Assembly: GCA_016987375.1 (NCBI GenBank)
Contig: PJRA01000018.1
Location: 351,723 to 369,253, forward strand
DNA length: 17,531 nucleotides
Origin: Brachionus koreanus
Lineage: Eukaryota; Rotifera; Eurotatoria; Ploima; Brachionidae
Direction of reading: 5' to 3'
Each line of letters starts with the position of its first letter. Within the stretch, counting starts at the first letter, position 1. The translations under genes and the position numbers were made by a program. This document shows positions 9,292 to 17,531 of this stretch, in pieces. The notes under the pieces are model-generated. The model did no database searches. It had not been told where the DNA came from and was given only the letters and a program-made list of their open reading frames with translations.

Positions 9292-9706
9292 ATTCAGAGG
9301 ACAGCCTATAACGAACATCACAAAAATATAGACGAACAAAAAGATAAAATACTTATTGAAGTTGATTTTAAACAAAAAATAATTTCAGGTTTAAGCCCAA
9401 GACAAGTAAATAGTGAGTACTGCAATCAAATTAGTCGTTCTTGTTTAGCTAAAAATTCAAGTGATTAATTTTGACATTTTTTCATCTGATTTAAGTGAAG
9501 ACGGTCGATCTGTCGTTAGAGGATTTAGAATTTTTCGACAACAGGAATTTTTTCAAAAACAGATAAGCCTAATTACATTGTTTGGATGGATTGTGGGAAA
9601 CATTTTAGAAACTGTAAAAGTGAATTATTTTTGTGAAAAACATATGAAAAATTATTCAGTAAAAAAATATAAAAAAAAATTGTTTGTGACCCAATTTGAT
9701 TTTTAA
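9292..9706 (+). pseudogene. Frameshifted transposase-like remnant (RNase H-fold type suspected)
   Basis: Three frames read on as one protein. 9292-9468 gives RTAYNEHHKNIDEQKDKILI, then DFKQKIISGLSPRQVNSEY. A shift near 9460 leads to VINFDIFSSDLSEDGRSVVR and GFRIFRQQEFFQ. A shift near 9560 gives DKPNYIVWMDCGKHFRNCK (9562 on). A shift back gives VNYFCEKHMKNYS, ending at TAA 9704-9706. The blocks look like those of an invertebrate repeat-encoded protein with DxxSSDLxxDG, 'W.D.G.HFR' and 'FxEKHGK' motifs that I remember without a firm name. D in MDCG (9589-9591) and E in CEKH may be catalytic. At least three frameshifts mean it is dead. The flanks give no recognisable ends. Confidence 0.45.
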
Positions 9707-10910
9707 ATAAATCTGAAAAGCCTACTTTATTAAGGTTTCTTAGCCAAATTTTTTTTTACATTCTTGGTATAAATTTTAGCGGATGAATTCGTCTAATTCT
9801 TGAATACATTTTTTTGTTAAAACTTTGGTATTTTTGTTGCACTGATTTATTGAAATTTAACGAAAAAATAAATCAAATTTTTTTTTCAAATTTACGTTTC
9901 CTGTAATACAAAACTCGGTCCGATATAAATACAATACATTAAATGAATGGTAACCACATTAAAAAGTTTCATAAGGATAAATTAACAAAAAAATAAATAA
10001 AAACAATTTTTCAATTTTTCAATTATATTTTTATCATTTAATATAAATTGTTGTCTGATTGCCAAAAACGAAAATTCAAATAACATTATAAAGAAAATTA
10101 TTAACACTAAAATTAAATAAAGTTGCGAAATTTCATCAAAAAAAATGAAAAACAAATAAGTAAACGATTGATTTGGATACTAATGGAAAAATTACAAAAT
10201 ATTTTAGAAATCCTGATCCTGTGAAAATCATTTTCTAATAAATTTTAGAAAATTTCAAAAAATCTAGAAAAAAAAATCAAAAAAATCTATTATTATTATT
10301 CGCTCCTTAGAAAAAGAATCGCTACAAAACCATGCAAAAAAATATGTTGATTGCATTTTTTGAATATTTTTGAACAGTCATAAGTTTAATTTAAAGGTTT
10401 TTTATTTATCCTAAATGATCGAAGATTATCTTCAAAATTTCCATTGATGATTTTGTTTTCACTGATGATGTGTTTTCTATATACATAGAAAATGTTTCTA
10501 ATTTAAAAATCGTGGTTTCTTTTTATAAAAAAAATTGAAATTTAAAGAAAGAATTTTTGATTTTGTTTGAATAAAAAATGGAAGAATTATCAATAAAATT
10601 TCCGTCAAGACTTTAATATTGTTTATCAGTTTTGTGGTATGTTTTTTGATGATGTATCATTCATAGAAAATGAAAAATATCAGACATAATTTTAATTTTG
10701 TAGAATAACAAAATTTTAGAAAAATTTTTCATAGAAATATTTTCATAGTTTTTTTTTTCCATAGACATAAATTAATAGAGAATCTTAACGCTTATAATAT
10801 TTTAATAAAATCGGTTTTTTGAAATTATGTACAATAGAGCAGAAAAAAAAGTTAAAAAGTCTTATAACTATTCGTTTAAAAGTCAAAGCAATTCCTGTAA
10901 ATACAAAATG
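9707..10910. other. AT-rich stretch without a recognised gene
   Basis: No coding frame is supported. Two similar blocks around 10434-10500 and 10595-10680 each contain AAAATTTCC, then TGATGATG, then CATAGAAAATG. This may be an old ~160-185 bp duplication, but spacing differs between shared words and chance similarity in A/T sequence is possible. Confidence 0.35.
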
Positions 10911-11095
10911 GTGCAACATTCAAAGTTGCACTATTATCAACAATCTGGTAAAACTCTGCAAATTTAGCATAATTTAGATTTAGACTAATTTGGGTATAGT
11001 GCATTTTGCAGAGGTTTTGCACATCATTAGCAAACTTTGACTTTTTTTAGTATTAATTTTTGTTCAAATTTTCTATTTTGTACTAAATTTCACAA
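10911..11095. repeat. Cluster of inverted repeats just upstream of the MULE remnant
   Basis: GTGCAAC (10911-10917) and GTTGCAC (10925-10931) form a perfect 7-bp-arm hairpin. AAACTCTGCAAA (10951-10962) pairs with TTTGCAGAG plus TTT after one bulged base (11005-11017). From about 11000 the sequence also resembles the tandem unit at 873-1201: GTGCA, then TTTGCAG, then ATTAGCA, ending TTGTACTAAATTTCAC. It ends about 25 bp before the MULE ATG, so it may be the element's 5' terminal region. That is inference, because no matching 3' end was found. Confidence 0.4.
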
Positions 11096-11121
11096 AACCA
11101 GAAAATCTCATTCTTTTAAAA

Positions 11122-12564
11122 ATGTCTAAAAATTCACCAATCGTAAATAGATTGAGGGCAAAAAAAAATTTACAGACATCAAATTTAGTACCAGTTGCCA
11201 AAAATTTTCAAGAAATTGTTAATCAAATATGCTCGACTTATAATGATTTGGATATTGATAATGAATTTGAAAATGATTTCTTACAAAATTTCAAGTTAGA
11301 TAAAGGACCTGTTGATCCACAGATCAAAGAAATTGACGATCCACAGATATTAAAGCTTAATCAATGTCCAACTAAGGATAGATTACTGAGTCAATTTAAT
11401 TCCTAAAAAACAGATGAATTTAACAGGGATGAAGTTTGGTTCGTATCACATTCTCAAAGAAATGTTTATAAATTATTTTCTTATGGACATTGCTACTCAG
11501 CTGAAAAACCAAAATTAGATTTGATCAAAGATGCTAAAAAAATTTATTGGAGATGCGAAGATTATCCTATTTGTGGTGGCAGAGGAAATTCAAATGGGCT
11601 AATTCCACCACAATCATCAAAATAATCCAGATTTAATCCAAAAAATTAAAGCTATAGATGAAATTAAGTCCGTGGCTTCTAGATCCAATGATCCTCCAAG
11701 AAAAATATTTCAAAATTTGCAATTAACCTTAGGTGATGATTGTATTGTTTCTTTACCTAAAAAAGATGCCATTAGACAATTAATGAACATGACTCGAAAA
11801 ACGAAAGCTCGAAAAGGCTACAATGTCAAAACTTTGACTGAATTGTTTACACCTGACAACCTAAAATTTACTTATAAAGGGGAAAAATTTTATTATGGGA
11901 ATAGTGGGAAAAGTGAAAAGTGATAAAAATAGACAAATTTTTTTTACTACTGAACAGAATCTTCGACTCTTGAGTTCGAATAATGACTGGTATATGGATG
12001 GCACATTTGACGTGTCTCCAAATATCTTCAAACAGGTCCCAACACTACCGATGCTATACGCCTTGTTACCGAATAAAAAAAAAAACTTATAAAAAACTAT
12101 TTCGAATGATTGACAACCTAATTACTAAAAAGCCTAATTCAATAAATAATGATTTTATGTTGGCGGCAATTAAGGCAGCTCAATTGGTTTTCGAATGTAA
12201 AATTTATGGATGTTTTTTTCATCTTTCTCAGTCTTTTTGGAAGAGAATGCAACAACAGGGTTTGAAAAGTTGGTTCAAAGATGAAGGTTAAAGAGAAATT
12301 TAAGAAAAGCTCAGGCCCTAGCATTTTTACCAAACGAAGATGCACATAAAGGTTTTGATTTAACCAAAATTCAAATCAAAATCAGCATTTTCATTTTTGT
12401 TCTATCTCGAGAATTACTATATTAGGACTAAAGCCAGATATCCGATTAACTATTGGAATCTTTTTAAAAGAGTCCATTTAGACTTACCACGCACTAACAA
12501 CAATATTGAGTCATGGCATTCAAGAATAAGCAAAAATTTAGCAAGAAATCTGACAATTGATTAA
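11122..12564 (+). pseudogene. Mutator-like (MULE) transposase with FLYWCH finger, multiply frameshifted
   Basis: ATG at 11122 opens a 94-codon N-terminal segment, then an in-frame TAA (11404). The same frame continues through a FLYWCH-type finger (YWRC at 11545-11556, then PICGGRG) to TAA 11623. The HNH of the finger lies in frame +2 from 11609, which runs to TGA 11921. The next shift gives WYMDGTFD (catalytic Asp codon 11997-11999) and LPMLYALLPNKK. An A-run near 12077 shifts into KTYKKLFRMIDNL, then NNDFML (second Asp 12151-12153), then GCFFHLSQSFWKRMQQQGL. A stop at 12289 precedes RNLRKAQALAFLPNEDA in another frame. A last shift leads to YPINYWNLFKR and LPRTNNNIESWHSRI (Glu 12508-12510), ending TAA 12562-12564. 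Motif order and wording are typical of animal MULEs. It has at least five frame changes or stops, so it is dead. Some coding-like sequence continues past 12564 into the LINE insertion site. Confidence 0.85.
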
Positions 12565-12603
12565 ATAATAGAATTATTCAAATTGCGGTTTAACAAAACT
12601 TAT

Positions 12604-12643
12604 TTATCCAATCATATTTTTCTATCAAATATATTCTATGAAT
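12604..12643. repeat. Left copy of a 40-bp imperfect direct repeat flanking the LINE
   Basis: Begins TTATCCAATCATATTTTTCT and matches 13579-13618 at 36 of 40 positions by hand alignment. It lies in the 3' part of the MULE and reads as a target-site duplication made when the LINE inserted, then mutated. At its right edge ATATTCTATGA occurs twice, 13 bp apart (12631-12641 and 12644-12654), possibly the LINE's 3' tail. Confidence 0.7.
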
Positions 12644-12648
12644 ATATT

Positions 12649-13545
12649 CTATGAAACCGAAACCCGTCGGTCTTCAAGTGTCGTCCATCCAAAGGCCTCT
12701 CCCCTCTCCGCGTACGGCTTTGATTTGAGTTCAAGCACAAGCTTGGATAATCTCCTTTGGACCTTTTCGAGTACGTCAATGTCACCACGTCGGTACGGGT
12801 TCCAGGCTGCTACCGCAAACTAGAACAAATCTACCAAGTACTGTGAGAAGTGTTCTTGATGCGACATGCCATCATCGTTGCTCTCGCCGCCGCACTTTTA
12901 GCTTGCCTTGTTTGAGATCACTGGTAATAATGATGCCAAGATCGCGTTCTTGCTTGGTCTTTTCGAGTACATGGCCTCCTAGATTGTAGTTATTGCACTT
13001 GTTATTAAATAAAAAGACGTCTCTTGCGTCTAACTAGAGCAGCAATACGGCTATTTTACTACGGCGGTTTAACATTAAGTTGTCTTGGCCAGCGTTTCTT
13101 GACGAAGCGTTCAGAGGCCAAACCGAAAGCTCCTAAGAACGTTGTGTAGTGGTCTTGCGTCGATTTCGTACCAAACGGGGCGCTCCAGTCAAAGTCTTTG
13201 AAAAACTTGTTCATCGATTCGTAATCACCGTTTCTCCAGTTGTATCTTCTGCTGTCGAAGGCTTGCGTTCTTTCGACACGTGCAAATAGCCGAAAACGTT
13301 AGCTAACGTGGCTTCTTCTCACATTCATTTCTAGTGGTGGTCCAACCTCTACCTCGGACATTCGATTTGGGTCGCTAGAAATAAGTCCAGAAGACTACTT
13401 AAATGACCACTATTGGCAAAAGTCTTGCTTGTAACCAGTTGCTCAAGACTCGAGTAACCAATTGCACTGCTGATGTACGCAATAGTCGATGAATCGTTTG
13501 CCAAAACTAGTGCGCCAAACTCGTTCCATTTGATGTCCGGCAATG
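12649..13545 (-). pseudogene. CR1/L2-like LINE fragment with internal RT deletion
   Basis: The DNA is clearly GC-richer than the surroundings. Read on the minus strand, it starts just after the position of an endonuclease GDFN motif with LPDIKWNEFGAL, then LEQLVTSKTFANSG and LLDLFLATQ (13545-13350). This is the C-terminal part of an EEP endonuclease; its SDH motif is missing. Next comes the linker: YNWRNGDYESMNKFFKDFDW and FVKKRWPRQLNVKPP (about 13245-13064), then RIAALVRRKRRLF. The palm of the reverse transcriptase is absent. Sequence jumps at about 13010 to NKCNNYNLGGHVLEKTKQER and DLGIIITSDLK, AAARATMMACRIKNT, AAWNPYRRGDIDVLEKVQRR, and GWTTLEDRRVSVS at TAG 12651-12649. Several stops and frameshifts are present. 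Motif wording is that of CR1/L2/Rex-type LINEs; the exact clade is uncertain. Confidence 0.8.
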
Positions 13546-13578
13546 AAATAAATTATCTATGATTTTTTATTCTTTATT

Positions 13579-13618
13579 TTATCCAAACATATTTTTCTAT
13601 CAAAATTATTCAATGAAT
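13579..13618. repeat. Right copy of the 40-bp direct repeat flanking the LINE
   Basis: Begins TTATCCAAACATATTTTTCT and pairs with 12604-12643. Reading on in the MULE frame gives LSKHIFLSKLFNELIIRRKK, which parallels LSNHIFLSNIFYE of the left copy. This supports the idea that the duplicated DNA was MULE coding sequence. Confidence 0.7.
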
Positions 13619-13980
13619 TAATTATTCGACGAAAAAAAATTCTATAAATTGAACGTTCACCTTGTTTTTCTTATTTCAACAACATTAAAAACTTTTTCAA
13701 CAATTCTGAATATTGATTTAATCAAGCGTTATGTATATAATAATTAAACGGGTTTGTTTGAAGTCTCATTACGATGACTGTTATTACCAAGTCCCCACAA
13801 CCCGACGATTATTAAAAAAAAGAAAAATTAAATTTTGAAATTTGTTTTTTGAATAAATCAAAATTGACATAATGTGTTTATTAGGCCAAATCCTTTAAAT
13901 ATTTAAATTTTAAAATTGCAAAAAAAAACTAAAAGCTATTTAAAAAGAAATAAACGAAAAACCATTCCTTTATGACAATT
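13619..13980. other. AT-rich spacer between the LINE/MULE remnant and the telomere-like array
   Basis: No gene recognised. The first ~20 codons may be the tail of the MULE frame. A slightly GC-richer block at 13750-13810 matched nothing I know. The last bases before the array are ordinary AT-rich sequence. Confidence 0.4.
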
Positions 13981-14113
13981 AACCCTAACCCAAAACCCTA
14001 ACCCTAAACCTTAACCCCTAACCCTAAACCCCTAACTAACCCTAAAAACCCTAAACCCTAAACCCCTAACCCTAACCCCTAAACCCTAAACCCCTAACCC
14101 TAACCCTAAACCC
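13981..14113. repeat. Interstitial telomere-like array, mixed CCCTAA variants
   Basis: About 19 consecutive units, C-rich strand on +. By eye there are 4 CCCTAA, 6 CCCTAAA, 4 CCCCTAA, 1 CCCCTAAA and a few degenerate units (CCCAAAA, CCTTAA, CTAA, CCCTAAAAA). CCCTAA is the complement of the animal telomere repeat TTAGGG; CCCTAAA is the TTTAGGG form. The C-rich strand on + is the orientation of a left chromosome end whose interior lies to the right. The array ends abruptly at 14113 against the Helentron frame; the left edge is against unrelated AT-rich DNA. Confidence 0.9.
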
Positions 14114-16726
14114 TTGTAGCCGAACAATTTGATCGTGCTCAAAATGAAATTGAAACAGCCATTCGAGAACATCATGAGCGCATTGTTGAGGATTATGTTG
14201 AACGTGTGAATGAAGCAAATGAAAATTTGATAACAAACGCAAACGAAGCACAAAACGAAGAGTACGAAGATGAATTTGGCTATCATGCAGTTATACAAGA
14301 CGAATTGAGTACTTTGCAAAGTATGTTAAATACAAATAGTGATATGATTACGTTGCCCAAACGATCTACATCCGATGAATATACAACACTTTTGAAATCA
14401 CTTAATCGTATTCAACACAAATATTTAGTTAATTTTATTGATTGTGTACAGTTGAATAAGCCGTTTTATCATTTTGTTAGCGGTGGTGCTGGTACTGGTA
14501 AATCGCATTTAATTAAATCATTATATCAAACGTTTATTCGCGTAAACGATCTCAATCGTCTACAAGATTCAAATGCAGTTACTTGTTTGCTGACAGCATT
14601 TACTGGCAAAGCAGCATTCAACATAAAAGGATCTACACTTCATTCATTATTTCATTTGCCAATACATTCGAATAAAATGGATCAAATGTCTGAAAAGCTA
14701 TTGAGTCGTGTACGTCGTTCAATTGGCAATGTAAAACTAATAATTATCGATGAAATATCAATGGTAGGCGGAAAATTGTTTAGTAAATTGAATAAACGAC
14801 TAAAACAAATAATGGACAATACAAAACCGTTTGGCAATGTATCAATTGTTGTTGTGGGTGATTTGAATCAAATATGTCCAGTGCACGATAGTTGGATATT
14901 TGAAGTGCCACGAGAAGAGTGTGCCTATTCGATATTGGCCGGCGAAATGCTTTGGCAAATGTTTAAATTTATCGAATTGAAAGAAATAATGCGTCAACGT
15001 GACGATGCCGTATTTGCCGAAGCATTGAATGCACTTGGCAACAAAGGTGTAATTGGTTTGAGTGAAGAACAAGTGCAAATGTTTAATTCGCGTATAGTTA
15101 ACATTGAAGACATTCCACACGATGCAATTTGTGTCATTCACTCAAATAAAGGAGTGGAAGCGTACAATGAATACAAATTGAATGCAATGCCAGGTGAATT
15201 AGTTGAAAATAGAGCAATTGATTTAGCTATGGGCAAAGATAAACATTCAAATAGAGCAAAAAATTTGGTTGCTAGTTTGCGAAACGAACAAGACATAAAT
15301 AAAACATGTGGTTTGCCAACATTACTTCGTTTCAAATTAAATTGTAAATACATGATTACGACAAATTTAAAAACCAACGATGGTCTTGTCAATGGTGCCG
15401 TTGCTTGTTTAAAACATATTGCATTTACAAAAAATAAAACAGACGAAAAACCATTGGTTAAACGAGTTTATATGGAATTTTCGGACAAAGATGTTGGTCG
15501 ATTGACACGTAATGACAATGAACAATTGAAATGGATGAAATCGGACAATCTTTCAAATCAAGTAAACAATTTAACGTGTTTATCGTACGAACAACAAACT
15601 GTAAAGAGACCAAAAAATGCTGGCAATTATCATGTTGATCGGAGACAATTTACCCTGGTCGAATGTGAAGCAATGACTATACACAAATCGCAGGGACAAT
15701 CGTACACGTGTGTTGCAGTCAATATTGGTGAACCATTGAAACGATCATTGCTGTATGTTGCATTGAGTCGAGCAACTAAATTAACCGGTCTCTATTTGTA
15801 CGGCAGTCGATCAATTGAAAGTGCACGTGTTCAACGTTTGTCACGTGAACAACGTCAAATTGAATTGGCATTGTTTGAACAAAACGATCCAGTTCGAATT
15901 GAAATGAATCGTTTGAGATCCCACGCTCAATTACAAAATGTGTACGAATTTTTAGACTATGGACAAGATGGCATTGAGCAGCGTAAAAGTGATTTAACAA
16001 TTATATTTCAAAACATACAATCGTTTAATGCAAATAGAGAAAATTTAAAATGTGATTACGGCTTCAAACAAGCTGACATTATCTTATTGAGTGAATGTCA
16101 CAATAGAAAAAATCAACGCTTACTTGCAACTAGTTTGTTTGACGACGACGACTATGAGTTAGTATATTATTCGTATGGTAGTGATTTGAATGCGTCAAAT
16201 GGACAAATTTGTTTTATTCGAAAAAATTTAAGCACAAACTTTAAATTGTTAGCACACAACGCCAACGACATTCAACAAATAGCTTATACAGGTTCGAATC
16301 AAAATAAGTGTGTCGAAATGAGTTTATTTGAGTATAAGCCGAGAAATGCAAACAAAATCTTGTACTTGCTCAACTTGTACAAGCATCCAAAAATGGAGAA
16401 TGAAAAATTTCTTGCTGAAATGGTCAAATTTGTTAGAGAAAAGGGTTGCAATCAAAGTGTTAGTATAAATTATTATTTGGTTGTATTGGGCGATTTCAAT
16501 ATTGATTTCAATTTGGACTTGAATAAAAAATATTTAGATTTTTTTAAACAAAATCTTGGCATTGAACCATTTTTTTCAAATCAAATACATTCAACAACAA
16601 GTCACAATTAGACTGGTGTTTTTACAACAATAAAGAAAATGTTCAAATATTTAAAATTTTAAATCACAGCCGTACAACACATGGTTTAGTGATCACAGTG
16701 CAATATTCAATGAAATATGGTTTTAA
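14113..16726 (+). pseudogene. Helentron RepHel fragment: Pif1-type helicase plus C-terminal EEP endonuclease
   Basis: The frame is open from the array edge (after TAA at 14107) to TAG 16609-16611: 833 codons with no ATG near the left edge, so the N-terminal Rep (HUH) part is missing. Codon positions below count from GTG 14206. Helicase motifs: GGAGTGKS (93-100), LLTAFTGKAA (128-137), IIIDEISMVGG (179-189), VVVGDLNQICP (215-225), LKEIMRQRDD (258-267), MTIHKSQGQS (490-499) and LYVALSRAT (516-524). The endonuclease starts at about 597 with TIIFQNIQSFN, then ILLSECH (E630) and LVVLGDFNIDF (758-768). Beyond the TAG, QLDWCFYNNKEN continues from 16605 in one frame, and SDHSAIFNEIWF plus TAA (16688-16726) in another, so the last two endonuclease motifs are off-frame. 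This domain order is that of Helentrons: rolling-circle transposases with an appended AP-endonuclease-like domain. Confidence 0.9.
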
Positions 16727-17230
16727 AAAATTCAATTTTTATAGATGACAATTTTTTTAAATACTTTTTAATTTTAATGACTAATTTTTAAAAACACACT
16801 TTTTTTCAAATAAAAACTTGGTTGAACGGAATTTATTTTTTTACTTCATTATTTATGCATTTTTAAATGAACTGGATGTATATTTATTTCAAAATTGTCT
16901 TTTTATTTTAATGTTTGCAAAAAAAAACTAATTTTCAGACAATGTAATTTTTTTTGTCTGATTGAAAATTTTAATAAAAATTGAATTTTTATACGTCGAA
17001 AATGGTTTCACCACTATTTAATTGATATATAAAGTTTAAATTTTAAAAAAATTTATTTGGCCTAGATTTTACTATAACTAGGGTTATGCAATTTAAACTA
17101 GGGTTTTTTTTTTGATCATTGGTCAATTATTTTCAGCCATATAAAATATATTTTCTAATGTAATTTTTGATGAGAAAATCAAATTTTGTATTGGTTTTGT
17201 GATAATACCTTTAGTTTGTCCGTAAATCGA
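16727..17230. other. AT-rich non-coding DNA downstream of the Helentron frame
   Basis: No gene recognised; probably Helentron 3' non-coding DNA at first, with no defined end. It contains the hairpin at 16935-16961 and two TAGGGTT motifs (17079-17086, 17099-17106). Confidence 0.4.
16935..16961. repeat. Short hairpin downstream of the Helentron frame
   Basis: TCAGACAA (16935-16942) and TTGTCTGA (16954-16961) form a perfect 8-bp stem with an 11-nt AT loop; the flanks add TTTT/AAAA pairing with a small bulge. Helitron-group elements carry a 3' subterminal hairpin, so this is a candidate 3' end signal. No diagnostic terminal sequence follows, so the assignment is weak. Confidence 0.3.
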
Positions 17231-17420
17231 CGTTTTTTTGCGAAAAATTGTCTTATTTCGAGAAGGGAGTGGCCTTTGGCTCTGAATTTTTGCAAGCCAC
17301 CTTCTCATCACTTTGAAATTGTCCATACAAAATTTCAGCTCTCTAGCTCATTCCGTTCGACGATTTTGGCCTGTCAACGGACGGACAGACGGTACCACTT
17401 GGCAACTCTTTAGATGACAT
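17231..17420. repeat. GC-richer block with a CGGACGGACAGACGG motif, probable dispersed-repeat fragment
   Basis: Base composition rises sharply compared with the flanks. The core AATTTCAGCTC followed by a TTCCGTTCGACGATTTTGG stretch and CAACGGACGGACAGACGG looks like a sequence type I associate with dispersed repeats in several animal genomes; this is memory, not a search. A 75-codon frame crosses it on + but starts at an internal codon with no recognised domain, so I do not call a gene. Confidence 0.35.
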
Positions 17421-17531
17421 AAATTTAAAATTATTTTTTTGTTACTCGGTTTTTTTTCATTTAAGGTCTTGATTTTGCTTTATCGTTGTTGCCAACAGAA
17501 TTCATTATGTAACAGACTAAATTTAGACTTG

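Noticed and set aside
12638..12823. Plus-strand 61-codon frame in GC-rich DNA
   Set aside because: The minus strand here encodes the LINE RT C-terminus (AAWNPY, TTLEDRR); the plus frame has no motifs.
14086..14319. Minus-strand 77-codon frame ending in GLGLGLGV
   Set aside because: It is the reverse of the telomere-like array and the antisense of the Helentron frame; the Gly-Leu repeat is an artefact of the repeats.
14842..16000. Three minus-strand frames across the Helentron
   Set aside because: Antisense shadows of a frame with full helicase motifs.
16694..16700. CACAGTG heptamer resembling a RAG recombination signal
   Set aside because: It is part of the codons for the Helentron SDHSA motif and has no nonamer at the right spacing.
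1..17531. tRNA, rRNA, CRISPR arrays, bacterial promoters or operons
   Set aside because: No cloverleaf-like sequences, conserved rRNA blocks or regularly spaced repeats were seen, and the content is eukaryotic.

Overview
The window looks like an animal (metazoan) nuclear genome fragment, very A+T rich by eye (roughly three quarters A/T outside a few islands) and almost entirely a transposon graveyard. The evidence is eukaryotic: TTAGGG-type telomeric repeats, a Helentron, a CR1/L2-like LINE, a Mutator-like element with a FLYWCH finger, a piggyBac-type MITE with TTAA duplications, and AATAAA signals after two small ORFs. TTAGGG-type repeats argue against most arthropods. A small AT-rich invertebrate genome such as a monogonont rotifer or a cnidarian would fit, but the sequence alone does not settle the species. 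No tRNA, rRNA, CRISPR or bacterial operon structure was seen.

Layout. 1-872: AT-rich DNA with one small intact ORF (276-623, +; weak resemblance to an effector-associated domain). 873-1201: two diverged tandem copies of a ~160 bp unit, followed by possible coding remnants (1243-1482 +; 1729-1969 -). 2305-4311 (-): a broken gene for a RAG1/Transib-like DDE transposase. It is interrupted by a 217-bp piggyBac-type MITE (2599-2815) and by a 58-nt insertion, which together separate the two catalytic Asp residues from the candidate catalytic Glu. A small unknown ORF (4319-4801, +) starts head to head with it. 4848-9291: AT-rich DNA with little recognisable beyond a nested hairpin. 9292-9706 (+): frameshifted remnant of a second transposase-like protein. 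11122-12564 (+): decayed MULE transposase with all three catalytic positions still readable. Its 3' part was hit by a GC-richer LINE fragment (12649-13545, -) that carries an internal RT deletion and is flanked by 40-bp imperfect direct repeats.

13981-14113: an irregular telomere-like (CCCTAA/CCCTAAA/CCCCTAA) array. Immediately against its right edge lies the C-terminal two thirds of a Helentron RepHel protein (14113-16726, +): Pif1-type helicase plus C-terminal EEP endonuclease. It is open for 833 codons, then broken by two frameshifts in the last ~40 codons. The array's strand orientation is the one expected if the Helentron side had once been a chromosome end. 16727-17531 is AT-rich non-coding DNA with a hairpin and a GC-richer repeat-like block.

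Most features do not work together as a pathway; they are layers of nested insertion and decay. The two points most worth following are the RAG1-like transposase with its head-to-head partner ORF, and the telomere-array/Helentron junction.
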